Assembly: GCF_011386835.1 (NCBI RefSeq)
Contig: NC_088791.1
Span: 10,788,998-10,852,997, forward strand
Reading direction: 5' to 3'
Origin: Chrysemys picta bellii
Lineage: Eukaryota > Chordata > Testudines > Emydidae
DNA length: 64,000 bases
The first letter of the stretch is position 1, and each line of letters begins with the position of its first letter. Made by a program: the position numbers and the translations under genes. Below the pieces are notes generated by a model. It saw only the letters and a program-made list of their open reading frames with translations. It had not been told where the DNA came from and did no database searches. Below, in pieces: positions 10,808-21,280 of this stretch.

Positions 10808-11757
10808 ATGTGTTATCCTGGGGCAAGTACACCCCATCACCCTGGGGGTGGGGCAAGGGTATGGTAGTGCAGTGGCCGGAGTCAATAGGACTCCCCTCGG
10901 CTGCAGGACTGCAGGGCCCAGTGACCGGAGTCAATAGAAGGGGGTTTGGTAAGCAGGGCCGGCTCCAGGCACCAGCTAAGGAAGCAGGTGCTTGGGGCGG
11001 CCAATACAAAGGGGCAGCACTCCGTCCGCTATTGGGGCAGCACGTCCGGGTCTTCAGCGGGAATTCGGTGGTGGGTCCCTCAGTCCCTCTCTTCCTCTTT
11101 GAGCTGCCACCGAAGTGCCGCTGAAGAGGAAGAGAGGGAGTGAAGGACCCGCCGCCGAACTGCCACTGAAGAATGGAGCAGCGTGATTGCGCTGCTGCTG
11201 AAGTGCCGCCGCTCGGCTTTTTTTTTTTTTCCGACACTTGGGGCAGCAGAAAACTTGGAGCCGGCCCTGTTGGTAAGGTAGGGAGATCTGGGCCCTTCCT
11301 GCTCCACCAGGTCCCAGCCCATGGCCTTGGTAGTGGAGAAAGGGTTCGCCACTAAGTCAGAGGGGAATCTGCCCTCAACATGCCAACTGCTGCCAGGACA
11401 CGGGTAGTGCCTCCATGAACTACTTCCTCCCATCACTCCAGCAGTTGACGTCGGGATGTCTTCGGAGTCTCTGGGCTCCTCGGGTGGCAGCTGCAATCTT
11501 CCTTGAGCATCTGCAGGTACCTGGGTACCTGCCTGGGCCTCAGCGTCTCCTGCTCCCGTGGTCCGGGATCTCAGCTGGAGCCAGCATGGTGCATCCTTCC
11601 TCCTCAGCAGTCAGCCCAGACTGAGCTAGGCTGCTCCCTTTTATACTGCAGCAGCAGTTGGAGCAGGCCCAGCAGGAGTGAGGGGGCGTGGCTTTCACCA
11701 CCAAGAGTGCTGTCTTAAGCCTTTCATCCCCAGTACAAGGCAAGTACACCCCGTCAC
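10808..11757 (-). mobile_element. LTR-like retroelement segment interrupted by a hAT
   Basis: Read on the minus strand the unit begins tgtgacggggtgtacttgcc (from 11757) and contains a TATA-like box, tataaaaggga, about 120 bp in, as an LTR promoter would. The motif gcaagtacacccc occurs at both ends (about 10824 and 11741), suggesting related termini. A hAT with exact duplications sits at 10954-11269. The exact LTR limits are unclear and no coding region is seen. Confidence 0.42.
10954..11269. mobile_element. Nonautonomous hAT (cagggccggctcc family)
   Basis: The ends are cagggccggctccagg and ggagccggccctg, with an exact 8-bp duplication ttggtaag (10946-10953 and 11270-11277). Internal sequence includes gccgctgaa / gccaccgaa trinucleotide-like repeats and a T-run at about 11217-11231. 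No transposase. It lies inside the antisense LTR-like unit, so it is younger than that unit. Confidence 0.95.
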
Positions 11758-11968
11758 AGTCTGGATCACTAGAATCCAGAGTTATAATAGTACATCTTTA
11801 TTCAAATAGGGATATGAATCTCAAGCTTCAGAGAATTAGTCAATCTGTGTGTATTGAGGGTCAGGAGGAAACATCCCTGGGGGAGGTTATCCTGTACGTG
11901 CCTTTTGCAACCTACTGCACCTCCTCTAAAGCAGCTGGTGCTGGCTGCTGCTGGAGACAGGTACTGAG

Positions 11969-12227
11969 CTAGGGTACGTCTACACTTACCGGAGGGTCCG
12001 GTGGCAGGCAATTGATGTTCTGGGATCGATCCTGGAAGTGCTCGCCGTCGATGCCGGTACTCCAGCTCGGCGAGAGGAGTACGCGGCATCGACAGGGGAG
12101 CCTCCCTGCCGCATCTGGACCCGCGGTAAGTTCGGACTAAGGTACTTCGAATTCAGCTACGTTATTAACGTAGCTGAATTTGCGTACCTTAGTCCGAAGT
12201 GGGGGGTTAGTGGGGACCAGGCCCTAG
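11969..12227. mobile_element. Hairpin MITE ('tacgtctacac' family), copy 1
   Basis: It starts tagggtacgtctacactt and ends near ggaccaggccctag. Near the right end is a bipartite perfect stem: 12131-12145 pairs with 12184-12198 and 12150-12164 pairs with 12166-12180, 15 bp each, around a one-base loop. A donor-like GGTAAGT lies at 12125-12131, just before the stem. Related copies lie at 12299-12573 and 38594-38887. No protein is encoded. Confidence 0.82.
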
Positions 12228-12298
12228 ATATGGACCAGGGATCTGATCTGGCATGACAATTCCTATGTGTCTGGGCAGGGCTGTAAGAGGCAGACAGT

Positions 12299-12573
12299 AA
12301 GGGCTTGTCTACATTACCCACTGGATCGACGGGCAGCGATCGATCCAGCGGGGGTTGATTCATCGCATCTAGTCTAGACATGATAAATCAACCGCCGAGT
12401 GCTCTCTCATTGACTCCGATACTCCAAAAGGGCGAGAGGCACAGGCGGAGTCGACACTGCGGTGAGTAGATCTAAGTACGTCGACTTCAGCTACATTATT
12501 CACGTAGCTGAAGCTGCGTAACTTAGATCGATCCCCCTCTACCCTCGCCCCCGCCAGTGTAGACCAGGCCTAA
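12299..12573. mobile_element. Hairpin MITE ('tacgtctacac' family), copy 2
   Basis: The ends are taagggcttgtctaca and tgtagaccaggcctaa. The subterminal stem is retained (inner arms 12485-12494 and 12504-12513; outer arms gatctaag 12469-12476 and cttagatc 12522-12529). The donor-like motif here is GGTGAGT at 12461-12467. It lies only about 70 bp from copy 1 in the same orientation. Confidence 0.85.
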
Positions 12574-13045
12574 GGGTGGATAGGTGTATGTGAGCAGTAA
12601 AGCTGGGTGAAATTTTGCAGCCAAAACATGTTTTTGGTGAAGAATGCAGATCCAGCTAAACCAAACTGTTTCATAGCTTCATGTCGGTTTTGGTGAATTG
12701 TTTGTGCTGGGAAAAAGCTGAATAATTTCATGTTGCCATTTTGTAAACGAAACATTTCGACGTTGGGGTTCAAAACAACTTTTCATTTACAAATTTCCTG
12801 CAATGCTCTTTTTTAAAAATTCAAAAATGTCAACAAAAGCTCCAAATCCATATGCAACGCGTAGTTCACCTGCAACAGGGTTTTTGCTTGTTTTGTTTGT
12901 AACTGTTTAAGTCACCAAAGCTTTTGAAAATGTTCATTTTCAGTCCGGCCTGAAACAATCTTGAACATTTGGGGGGAAGAACTGTAAAACCAGTTATCTG
13001 CACAGTTAGTAATCAGTGGGCTGTCGATATATGGGAGCACCCGGG
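12574..13045. other. Unassigned AT-rich sequence
   Basis: AT-rich with T-rich runs. No gene or known repeat is recognised, although repetitive caaaac/gttttg stretches hint at an old palindromic repeat. Confidence 0.4.
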
Positions 13046-13230
13046 AGCAGGCCTGCCGATGGGAGGGGCAAAGGGGACAATTGCTCAGGGACCTGGGCAA
13101 TTTAAAAGGGCCTCTTCCCACCCCATTCCACCCTTGCTCCTTTTTGCCCTTGCTCCTCCCCCGCCCTCCCCAATGCCTCCTGCACGCCGCTGAACAGCTG
13201 ATTGCTAGTGGGAATATGAGCTGTGTCCCA
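13046..13230. mobile_element. hAT-like GC/C-rich fragment
   Basis: The sequence ggcctgccgatgggaggggc, then gacaattgctcagggacctggg, then a C-rich stretch and gctgaacagctgattgc resembles internal parts of GC-rich hAT MITEs seen elsewhere in the window (compare gaacagctgatcgg near 18140). The ends are not resolved. Confidence 0.4.
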
Positions 13231-13234
13231 GGGT

Positions 13235-13672
13235 GGACATAGCCTTAGAGATTCCGAGACGTTCTCTTCACTGGCACAAAGAATACATCTACGCTTTCGG
13301 CAGCATACAGAGTCCAGACACAGCACACCCAGCTAGCATGGGTATAAACAGCAGTGCAGAGGGTGAGTCCTGGCTCAGGGGAGTGGAGTAGAGTGCCCTA
13401 CATGCCTGAACCCCCAGGCTATATACCCTACACAGCTCCCTGCGTGCCCAAACCAGCCTCCCACGTCTACACTGATATTGTCCCACTGCCTCCCTGCTGC
13501 CGGAGCCTTTCCTCGCCACAGTGAAAGTCTCCGACAACAAGGGAGGTGCCAGAGCCTTTCACTGCAGCGTGTAGCTACACACCACCGTGCTAAGGGTGGA
13601 CGCAGCCTGTCTTTCACTGCAGCGGGCAGTGCTGCAATCTACCCGCTGTCGCAAGTGTAGACAGAGCCTAAG
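13235..13672. mobile_element. MITE cluster with 'gtctacac' ends
   Basis: Motifs of the 'tgtctacac' MITE group occur at gggtggacatagcc (about 13230), cgtctacactgatattg (about 13463), gggtggacgcagcc (about 13595) and aagtgtagacagagcctaag (about 13653). They probably mark one or two overlapping nonautonomous elements. Exact boundaries and target duplications are not resolved. Confidence 0.5.
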
Positions 13673-14027
13673 CCGTGTTTCTTATCGTGAGGTCAATGAC
13701 CATGTTAGCGATCTCACTCTAAAATTCTAACCGGCGGCAAGACACTGGTAGTGATTACCACGAGGTAGCCAGGCGAGGTGACCGCTATTCCCTTTCCGCC
13801 TGTCGATGTCCTTGCCTCGTTTACCTTGCTAAACAAACATTCCTTGTGGCAGCTCTATTTATACAGCAGGATAGCGAACGCTAACTTACTGTCTAACTCA
13901 GGGGCTTATGTAGCCCTCATTACCATAGTATCCCAGCACCGCACGGTCTTTAGTGTATTTATCCTCACAACACCCCGTGAAGTACGGACTCCCATTTTAC
14001 AAATCGGGACTAAAGGCACAGAGAGAC

Positions 14028-14311
14028 TCAGAGCACGTCTTCACTGCAGCGTTCGTTTTTTTGCCCCTAACCCAACCCCCCATCCACACGCCAAAATCTC
14101 TAGCTCAAGTTAAAGTGATCCTGTAGCTTGATCCGGCTGGCCAATCCGCCGGGGTGGGTTGAAGCCTGAGGGCTGCTGATGCTCAAGCTAGTGTGAGGAT
14201 GCAGCGTTACAACAACGCAGCTGCTAACCCAATAGTTCTGTGCTGCTAATCCAGAGCCTGAGTGTTTCACAGTGTGGTTGCTCTCGCTCAAGCTAGGCTA
14301 GCTGTAGAGGG
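14028..14311. mobile_element. 'tcttcactgcagc' MITE
   Basis: The segment runs from acgtcttcactgcagcg to the boundary of the next MITE. It has self-complementary patches (agctcaagttaaagtg / gctcaagctaggctagc) and clusters with the 'tgtctacac' group. The right boundary is uncertain. Confidence 0.45.
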
Positions 14312-14586
14312 AGGGTATGTCTACACTAGAAACGGTGCAGTTATGTAGGTGTAGTGCACTAGTGTACCCACATACTACAGCGACCGAAGGACTTCTTCCA
14401 TCACTGGAGTAAATCCAGTTCTCTGAGAGGCAGTGCCTAAGTCGACCGAAGAATTCTTCCGTTGACCTACCACTGTCTACACTGGGGTGTAGGTTGGCTT
14501 AACTACACCTCTCGGAGGTGTGAATTTTTCACACCCTCTGAGCAACATGGCTAGGTCGACCTAACTTTCTAGTGTGGACCAGCCCA
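14312..14586. mobile_element. 'gtatgtctacact' foldback MITE
   Basis: It starts agggtatgtctacactag and ends ctagtgtggaccagccc, giving imperfect inverted ends. Internal foldbacks include ggtgtgaatttttcacacc near 14517-14535. No coding potential. It is similar in design to the elements at 28006 and 53425. Confidence 0.8.
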
Positions 14587-14740
14587 AAGTCGAGAGGAGT
14601 AACTGGAACTAACCTTTGCAGCGCAGCCCTTAGCGCTTGTTCAGGGTCACATGGGAAGTCTGTGGCAGAGCAGAGAATTCAGCATGGGTTTCCTGAGTCC
14701 CAAGCTAGTGTGCCCTGACTACTGGATCATTACTCCTGTC

Positions 14741-14922
14741 ACTCACACGGCCTGGCCTCAAAAAACTAGCCAATTGCGAAAGACTTTACTGTGACACATT
14801 AGCCTGGCAGGTCTGGCTGGGGAGTTAGAGGTCATGATCTTTCAGAAAAAACTCCCACACTAACATTTTATCAGAGAGACAGCACCACTGAATGCCCTCG
14901 CGCTGCAGACATTTGGGCGTGC
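14741..14922. other. Unassigned noncoding sequence
   Basis: Short interval between the MIR relic and the next hAT. Nothing is recognised. Confidence 0.4.
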
Positions 14923-14930
14923 CCTGGGAC

Positions 14931-15196
14931 CAGGGGCGGCTCCAGGCACCAGCGCACCAAGCGCATGCCTGGGAGGGTGGCAAGCCGTAGGGAGAGGTGT
15001 GCTGGTTGCCGTGAGGGTGGCAGTCAGGCTGCCTTCAGCGGCATGCCTGCGGGAGGTCCGCCGGTCCCGCGGCTTCGGCAGCAATTTGGCGGCAGGTACG
15101 CCGAAGCCACTGGACCGGCGGACCTCCCGCAGGCATGCTGCCGAAAGCCGCCTGACTGCTGTGCTTGGGGCGGCAAAAAACATTGAGCCGCCCCTG
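14931..15196. mobile_element. Nonautonomous hAT (cagggccggctcc family)
   Basis: The ends are caggggcggctccagg and gagccgcccctg, flanked by an exact 8-bp duplication cctgggac (14923-14930 and 15197-15204). Internally ggcatgcctgcgggaggtcc is followed about 60 bp later by its inverted form, making a large hairpin. It closely resembles the copy at 28170-28471. The intact duplication suggests a fairly young insertion. Confidence 0.95.
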
Positions 15197-15204
15197 CCTG
15201 GGAC

Positions 15205-16508
15205 CCTGCGAGAGGGGAGGGCCCCCGAGTTCAGGCGCATCCACTTTCAAAAGTGGGAGGACCATGGCCCCTTGGCCCCCTCTGCTCCAGTGCCCCAGCC
15301 CTTGCCAGCTGTGGGTGTCCAATTGCAGTGTAGAGGTACCCCAAGAGACCTTTACCAGATGCATGCACGCACACACTCCTCCACCTAAAAACCTCTGCAG
15401 GCTTCCTGTGCAATAAGGAAAACTCCTCAGAAATTCAGCCCACGATGAATAGACTCCAAAGGATCATTTCTGCTTTAGGAAAGCGAGGTGTAGTAGGGTC
15501 CCCAGCTGGGACCGCAAACAGAACCCCTGCAATTCTGCACACGACTCCTATGCCTACACAGAAACTCACCCAACAATGGCTGCCGAGCAGAACTAGGACA
15601 ATTCCCTAGGCTAATCAATATACAAAATGTTCCGGCAGTTCTGATCTCAATCAAAGCAACACACGCTCCCCCCATCATAAAGCACCAGAAGATCAAAACC
15701 AGAAATTCAATAAAAACCACACTCCACTCCTACATAGCTGCACTTCCAGACTGAGATAACACGGATACTAAGATTCTTGATGCAAACAGTCCCACTGAGC
15801 AACAAATATGCTTAAAACCCCAGAGCAAACCCTAAAAAAACAATATTTGAGGTGCTAGCAAGATCAGAGCAAAAACAAGTAGATAGATTGCAGTAGATCA
15901 CTACACAGGAGCTTCATGCCAGCAGGCTACCTGCAAAACACAGACAGACCCCCACCAAGTACAGCATCAGTGATCACAGTCCCGAAATGAAAACTGGAAA
16001 CCCAAGGATGAATGACTTTAATGATTCCTCTCCTAGGAGAAGAGACAGAAAGTGAAAGACATTTTCCTTTCCACTTTTCCAGGTACAAAGAAATACAAAG
16101 AAAGACACTTCCTCAGATTATCTGAAGGTATAAGAAAATCACCCAGTAAAAAGCAAGGAGGAAAAGAGCATAATTGGCCAAGAAGTGAGATGGCAGAAAT
16201 AGCCTGAATTCAGGATGTGACAATCTGTCGCTGGGTTAGAATTGAACAATAGTAGCAAGTGGACACAAGGTACAGAGGATCACGGTGAGTGTAAAGCCCC
16301 ATCATCCCTGGCAGATACTTGATTATATAACGTTGGCAGCACTTTGCATCCATTTTCATGAGGCTCAAGTTGATTGAGTTGAGTTGCCTCCCCCGCAACA
16401 CTCTCTGGTAACTCTCACACATCCCCACAGACACCCTCAAAGCAGCGCTCAGTGCCTCCACCGCTGTCCTCCTGGGCCTGCGCCGAGAGCAATTCCGGTC
16501 CCCAGGGC
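15205..16508. other. Unassigned noncoding sequence
   Basis: About 1.3 kb with AT-rich parts (15600-16150). No gene or recognised repeat. A 117-codon minus-strand frame at 16210-16563 runs into GC-rich repeat DNA and has no recognisable domain. Confidence 0.4.
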
Positions 16509-16804
16509 CAGGGCTGTCCCTAGGGGAGTGTGGGGCCCGGGGCGGAAGTGACGAATCTGTCACTGCTGGGACCGCCCGTCACTCCTAGGTGTGTGCGACC
16601 ACTCCGGGCCCCACGCTTTGTGGGGCCCTGCAGGCCGGCACGATTGGCCAGTGTGGTCGCATGCACCTAGGAGCCCTGCGGCCTGCCCAGGCAAGAAGAG
16701 CGGGGCAGGGGTGGGAGCTTGGGGGAAGGGGTGGAATGGGGGCGGTGCCTAGGGCGGAGCGGGGGTCCAGCAGCGCCAGAGAAATCGCGAAGTCTGCGCC
16801 TCTG
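16509..16804. mobile_element. GC-rich hAT composite fragment
   Basis: The left end cagggctgtccctagggg and the right end agtctgcgcctctg match termini of two different GC-rich hAT families; the right end is of the 'cataggcgccgact' type. The middle is G-rich. It is probably one element inserted in, or fused to, another. No clean 8-bp duplication is found. Confidence 0.5.
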
Positions 16805-17226
16805 GTGTGAGAGACATAGGACAGTGTGTATATGTGGGGACAGTGGAAGTGATGGGTGGGTGTGATCAGGGCGTATATATATGTAGATCTGTAGGGAGTG
16901 TAGGTCCTTAAATGCGGGGGGGAGAAATCAGTCAATGGCAAACCTCCCATTGATTTCAATGGGAACCAAATTGGTCCCTGGGAGCATAAACTTAGGCGTT
17001 TGTAACTCTTTGTGGGCCAGTAAGGTTTGTCTATAGGGGTGTCTCTATGTGGGTGAGGTTCTATAGGGCATCTATATGTACAAATGTATGGCAGTGGTAT
17101 TGGAGTATGTGTATGTGTGTGAGGAGGGCACAATCTCTCTAACGGGGGTGTCAGGAAGCCTGGGTGTAGGGTGTATGTGCATATGAGGTTTTGTAGGTGT
17201 AGTAGAAAGAGGGCCTGAAACATGAG
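16805..17226. other. Unassigned TG-rich sequence
   Basis: Irregular tgtgtatatg / gtgtaggt-rich sequence that produces long antisense frames by composition. Near 16934-16970, gtcaatggcaaacctcccattg is an imperfect small palindrome. No gene is supported. Confidence 0.4.
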
Positions 17227-17786
17227 GCCTTGTATTAAAAGCCTGGTTTGAGACCTGAGGGCTGTGCTAAAGCAATGGTCAAAACTTGGTAATATAAAGC
17301 AGAGTTAAGTTGTGATCAAGAGGCAGGCCCTGCTCACAGACTCGGGCAAGAACAGGGCTGATATTGCAGAAGCACACATTCCTAAGTAGTGCTAGGCACA
17401 AGAATATATATGCAAACACATTCCAGAAGTGTGTACCAGACCACCTCGATACCAGCACATTCCCTAAAAAGAACAGGAACACACTGACCCATCCTAACGA
17501 TAAGGTCAGGATGACAGTGTGATGGATAGAGATGTTTTGATCGAACCTACAAGTACAAGGCAATGGGTGGCACCCTAATAAGGCAGAGGGGCCGTACTTA
17601 ACTTGTTTGTATTGGTGTATAAAGATGTATCTCAGAGGGAGTGTTTTTCACCAGCCTAGGGAGCAGTGGAAAGTCCCACCACTGACTGAGCTGCGTCCAT
17701 TGTCACGAGCATCCATGTCTTAGTATCCTCGTAGAGTCTGCCAAGTGCTATTACCGTGCTTATAAACCTGGCCGGGCGCCGTCACA
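17227..17786 (+). mobile_element. Probable ERV-type LTR
   Basis: The segment has a TATA-like gtgtataaagatgtatc near 17619 and ends gccgggcgccgtcaca at 17786, compatible with a TG...CA LTR. The 5' boundary is placed near 17227-17250 only approximately. No internal retroviral genes are seen on either side, so it would be a solo LTR. Confidence 0.4.
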
Positions 17787-17984
17787 CCTTAACGGATGTT
17801 GTGGTCATTGGGCGATTCGCTCGAGGTCTGCTGTGCCAGCTGTCTACGCAGAGCAGGGAGAACACACACACAGCCAAACATCTGACGACAGTAGGATATA
17901 AGTGTAGTTGTTTCATGAAGCTGTAGATACCCTCCGTACCCCACTGAAAAGAAACGCACACACCCCACATACAATACCTTGAGG

Positions 17985-18265
17985 CACAGGTGCCGACTTT
18001 CATTTTTCTGGATGGGTGCTCCACCCCGCTTGCTCCGAGACCCCTCCCCCACTCCACCTCTTCCCCCCAAGGCTTCACCCTCACTCTGCCTCTTCTCACT
18101 CCATCTTTATCCCCCCCTTTCAGCGCCTCACGCCCACCGTCGAACAGCTGATCGGCAGGGGCCACTGAACAGCTGATTGGCGGGTGACTGGTGGGTGATG
18201 AGCACCCACAATTTTTTTTTCATGGGTGCTCCAGCCCCAGAGCACCCATGGAGTCAACGCTTATG
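17985..18265 (-). mobile_element. Nonautonomous hAT ('cataggcgccgact' family)
   Basis: The left end cacaggtgccgactttc and the right end ggagtcaacgcttatg are imperfect inverted repeats of a family also seen at 26330-26575 and 61527-61884. The internal motif cgaacagctgatcgg and the tail atgggtgctccagccccaga are shared. The target duplication is not preserved, so the copy is older or its ends are worn. Confidence 0.78.
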
Positions 18266-18579
18266 CACTGCGGCATATGAATAGCAACACTCAGCCTTGC
18301 TATTCATCGTTAATTCTTCAGGCTTTTATTGTCGCAACATTAACCATAATGAACTCTTCTTGCATTGATGTCAATTTCATATGTCGTTTCCCCTAGAAGT
18401 GCCTAGTAACTTAGCCTTAATTAATGATGACTTATAGTATATTGTGTTATGGACCTGACAACACTGCTGGGTAACAAAGTGTCACGGACTGGAATCATCA
18501 AACCTACTGCAGTAGCCGGGCATTGCATGGGATTAATGCTTGTACTGTGCAAAAATCCAATAGCCTTTGAATCTGGATA
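18266..18579. other. Unassigned noncoding sequence
   Basis: AT-rich. Nothing is recognised, although the last part may belong to the tRNA-like head of the following MIR. Confidence 0.4.
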
Positions 18580-18785
18580 GGAGACGAAGGATTGTCCGGT
18601 GATGAAGGTGCTAATCTGAGACTTCGGTTCCGTTTCCTGCTCTGTCACACGTGTCCTGTGTGAATTTAGCCTCTCTGTGCTTCTGTTCTCCATCTGTACA
18701 ATGGTGTGAATAGTACTTCCATAGCTCTCAGAAGTGTTGTGAGAATAAATACAGTATGTGAAATATTGTGAGGTGCTCAAAGTAA
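18580..18785 (+). mobile_element. MIR/CORE-SINE relic
   Basis: It reads in the sense direction: ggttccgtttcctgctctgt, then gcctctctgtgcttctgttc, then ccatctgtacaatggtgtg, ending with gtgaggtgctcaaa. These are the standard ordered blocks of MIR-type CORE-SINEs. Diverged and old. Confidence 0.8.
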
Positions 18786-19100
18786 AAATTCAGGGCAATT
18801 GCACATGTATTCGCCCTCCACGGTCCAGCGAGGACACCCACTTTTAGGCTTCTGGCTCCCAGCCATCCCCTGTCTTGGGCAGAGACCCACGTTTCTCTCC
18901 CTTCTGATCGGGTTTTTTTCCAGGCTGCACAGTTTCCTGCCTTCACTGTATTATTCCCCAGCAAGCCAGACTGCCTAAACAGGCCAGAAACTGCATGTTG
19001 CTTTCTCTTTGAAGGCTATGAACAGCTGTAATTGCCAGCAGTTATAAGTTACCACACAGGCCATGATAAGCAAGCATTTATTCTTAAGGTGAGAGAATTA
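18786..19100. other. Unassigned noncoding sequence
   Basis: Host sequence into which the Penelope-like element inserted. No gene is recognised. Confidence 0.4.
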
Positions 19101-19114
19101 CAGAGAAAACATTA

Positions 19115-20000
19115 TCCTGAAAGATGATCCTTTACTCTCACAGATCTTGGGAGACAGACCTGTCCTCGCTTACAGACAACCCCCCAACCTAAAGCAAATA
19201 CTCACCAGCAACCACACATCACTGAACAAAACCACTAACCCAGGAACCTATCCTTGTAACAAACCCCGATGCCAACTCTGTCCACATATCTATTCAAGTG
19301 ACATCATCATAGGACCTAATCACATCAGCCATACCATCAGGGGCTCGTTCACCTGCACATCTACCAATGTGATATATGCCATCATGTGCCAGCAATGCCC
19401 CTCTGCCATGTACATTGGCCAAACCGGACAGTCTCTACGCAAAAGAATTAATGGACACAAATCTGATATCAGGAATCAAAATACTCAAAAACCAGTGGGA
19501 GAACACTTTAACCTGTCTGGTCATTCAGTGACAGACCTGCGGGTGGCTATATTACAACAGAAAAACTTCAAAAACAAACTCCAACGAGAGACTGCTGAGC
19601 TGGAATTGATATGCAAACTAGACACAATCAACTCCGGTTTGAATAAGGACTGGGAATGGCTGAGCCATTACAAACATTGAATCTATCTCCCCTTGTAAGT
19701 ATGCTCACACTTCTTATCAAACTGTCTGTACTGGGCTATCTTGATTATCACTTCAAAAGTTTTTTTTCTCTTAATTAATTGGCCTCTCAGAGTTGGTAAG
19801 ACAACTCCCACCTGTTTATGCTCTCTGTATGTGTGTATATATATCTCCTCAATATATGTTCCATTCTATATGCATCCGAAGAAGTGGGCTGTAGTCCACG
19901 AAAGCTTATGCTCTAATAAATTTGTTAGTCTGTAAGGTGCCACAAGTACTCCTGTTCTTCTTTTTGCGGATACAGACTAACACGGCTGCTACTCTGAAAC
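19115..20000 (+). mobile_element. Penelope-like element, 5'-truncated insertion
   Basis: This 886-bp insertion is bounded by a perfect 14-bp direct duplication, cagagaaaacatta (19101-19114 and 20001-20014), a target-site duplication. It holds the 3' end of a Penelope-like element: the endonuclease region (stop at 19678-19680), then a 3' UTR with the widespread motifs gaagtgggctgtagtccacg and gatacagactaacacggctg. The reverse transcriptase part is absent through 5' truncation. The exact duplication and open frame point to a relatively recent insertion. Confidence 0.92.
19147..19680 (+). CDS. GIY-YIG endonuclease domain of a Penelope-like element (partial)
   Basis: The frame is open from the insertion boundary, and the first listed codon (TTG) is not a true start; this is the C-terminal part of a larger reverse transcriptase-endonuclease. 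Residues counted from 19147: Cys37, Cys42 and Cys45 form a zinc-finger-like cluster ahead of the endonuclease. IYA at 76-78 and YIG at 89-91 form the GIY-YIG signature. Arg98, His104 and Glu119 sit where conserved GIY-YIG residues are expected. About 177 codons without a stop or frameshift. The domain nicks DNA for target-primed reverse transcription. Without the reverse transcriptase it cannot mobilise by itself. Confidence 0.9.
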   Translation: MGDRPVLAYRQPPNLKQILTSNHTSLNKTTNPGTYPCNKPRCQLCPHIYSSDIIIGPNHISHTIRGSFTCTSTNVIYAIMCQQCPSAMYIGQTGQSLRKRINGHKSDIRNQNTQKPVGEHFNLSGHSVTDLRVAILQQKNFKNKLQRETAELELICKLDTINSGLNKDWEWLSHYKH

Positions 20001-20014
20001 CAGAGAAAACATTA

Positions 20015-20263
20015 GCAACAATCAAAAGTTCCTATATGCATGCTACAAGCTTTCCTGAGATCACCCAGACTTATGGGGCCTCCGGAGGCCAAACATCCTT
20101 CCAACCTTTCCCAGAAAGGATTGGGGTGCCCTTGGACAGAAGGTGCTGTCTGCTTGCTGGATCAGAAAGAAGGCTGCGAGTCAGCTTCAACTCAGGCAAG
20201 TTTATCCAAAAGTCCTTTCTTTGCCTGTTGGTCTCTGAAGAATCCAGCCTGAACCAGTATATG
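20015..20263. other. Unassigned noncoding sequence
   Basis: Host flank downstream of the Penelope insertion. It has no recognised gene, and may be part of an unidentified LTR or old repeat. Confidence 0.35.
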
Positions 20264-20530
20264 CAGTGGTGCTGGAACACTTTTAATTGTGGGGGTACTG
20301 AAAGCCAGCCCCCTTACCCCGGTCTGCACACCCCCCAGAGCTGGGGCCGGGAGCAGGGCCATGTCTCTGGGAGGGCGGGACCTGGACAAGGGTAAGGGAG
20401 CTGAGGGTGGGGCCACAGCAGGGGGCGGGCCCGGGGCTAGGAGCGGAACCCCGGGCGCCGGGCAGGGACCCCGGGCTTGGGGCCGGCAGCCCATGTGTGG
20501 GGCCGGGAGCAGAGCTCCGTGTAAAATGTG
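20264..20530. mobile_element. GC-rich 'cagtggtgctggaac' MITE
   Basis: It begins cagtggtgctggaacac and attgtgggggtactgaaagc, motifs typical of a GC-rich nonautonomous DNA transposon in turtles, followed by repetitive ggggccgggagcaggg sequence that generates long frames on both strands. The right end and target duplication are not resolved. Confidence 0.55.
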
Positions 20531-21272
20531 GGATAGTTCCCATGTCTCTGAGTATATGTGAACCTTTCAAAGAGTTGTTACAACATAAGTGAATTTACCT
20601 AATCACCCCCCACTTAGTTTCTGAAGGGCTGTGGTCCCCTTCCCCCATGGAATTACCTACAATCCCTGGCCCACAATGATACATAATCTTAATACAGTAA
20701 AATCTCCCAAAGACACTGCAGGAAACTGCCATATCTGTCACACTCAGTTACTATGGTAATGAGGGCAATATAAAAACCTAAGAGAGATCGCCTGTCCTGG
20801 AAGCTGTAGGACTGGGTGGCTGTCACCTTTCTGAACTTAGGACCTGATTTAGAGGGTTCTCTTTCATGAAGAGAAAAAGTTGTGCCAATATTTTGTAAGT
20901 GAATGTAATGCTGGTAAAGGAGGCTTATCTCCAGCCCTGAGGCCTAACGTTTATGCACAAAAAAGGCACAGCAGCAGTGTCACTTTCCCCAAACTGTCAC
21001 CTCAGTCTTGGCCCGGAAGCACCGCTTTTGGAGGTCTGAGAGGGCAGTTTGGTCCTTGGCCCCTCCGCTGAGATTGCCACTTTGGAAAGAGTTTAATATA
21101 GACACATGTCCAAAAGGAAATGGACTGAGAGCCATCCACTTATTGACCATTTACAAACTCTAGGGCACCTCCTACCTGGGCCAGAATCAAATGTCTGGCC
21201 TAGAACAAAACGCCCCTGCAGCTCATTCATAAATCCGTTGAGCCATCCATGTCCTTTCTTCCCAAGCTCTGT
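20531..21272. other. Unassigned noncoding sequence
   Basis: About 740 bp of AT-moderate sequence without recognised genes or repeats. Confidence 0.4.
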
Positions 21273-21280
21273 GGTGTACA

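Larger units (their letters stand above)
13975..14740 (-). mobile_element. MIR/CORE-SINE relic apparently split by MITEs
   Basis: At 13975-14027 the antisense MIR signature is seen (cccattttacaaatcgggac followed by ggcacagagagactcagagc). Typical antisense MIR sequence resumes at about 14630-14740 (cagggtcacatgggaagtct, catgggtttcctgagtccc, ctgactactggatcattac). The intervening sequence consists of 'gtctacac'-type MITE DNA. The simplest reading is one old SINE interrupted by one or two later MITE insertions. Confidence 0.55.

Noticed and set aside
16585..17223. 212-codon minus-strand open frame
   Set aside because: Produced by TG/CA-rich irregular repeats (His/Thr/Pro-rich translation) and a GC-rich transposon. 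No start context or homologous domain.
19922..20395. 157-codon frame after the Penelope-like element
   Set aside because: It starts in the element's 3' UTR, crosses the target duplication into host DNA and then a GC-rich MITE.
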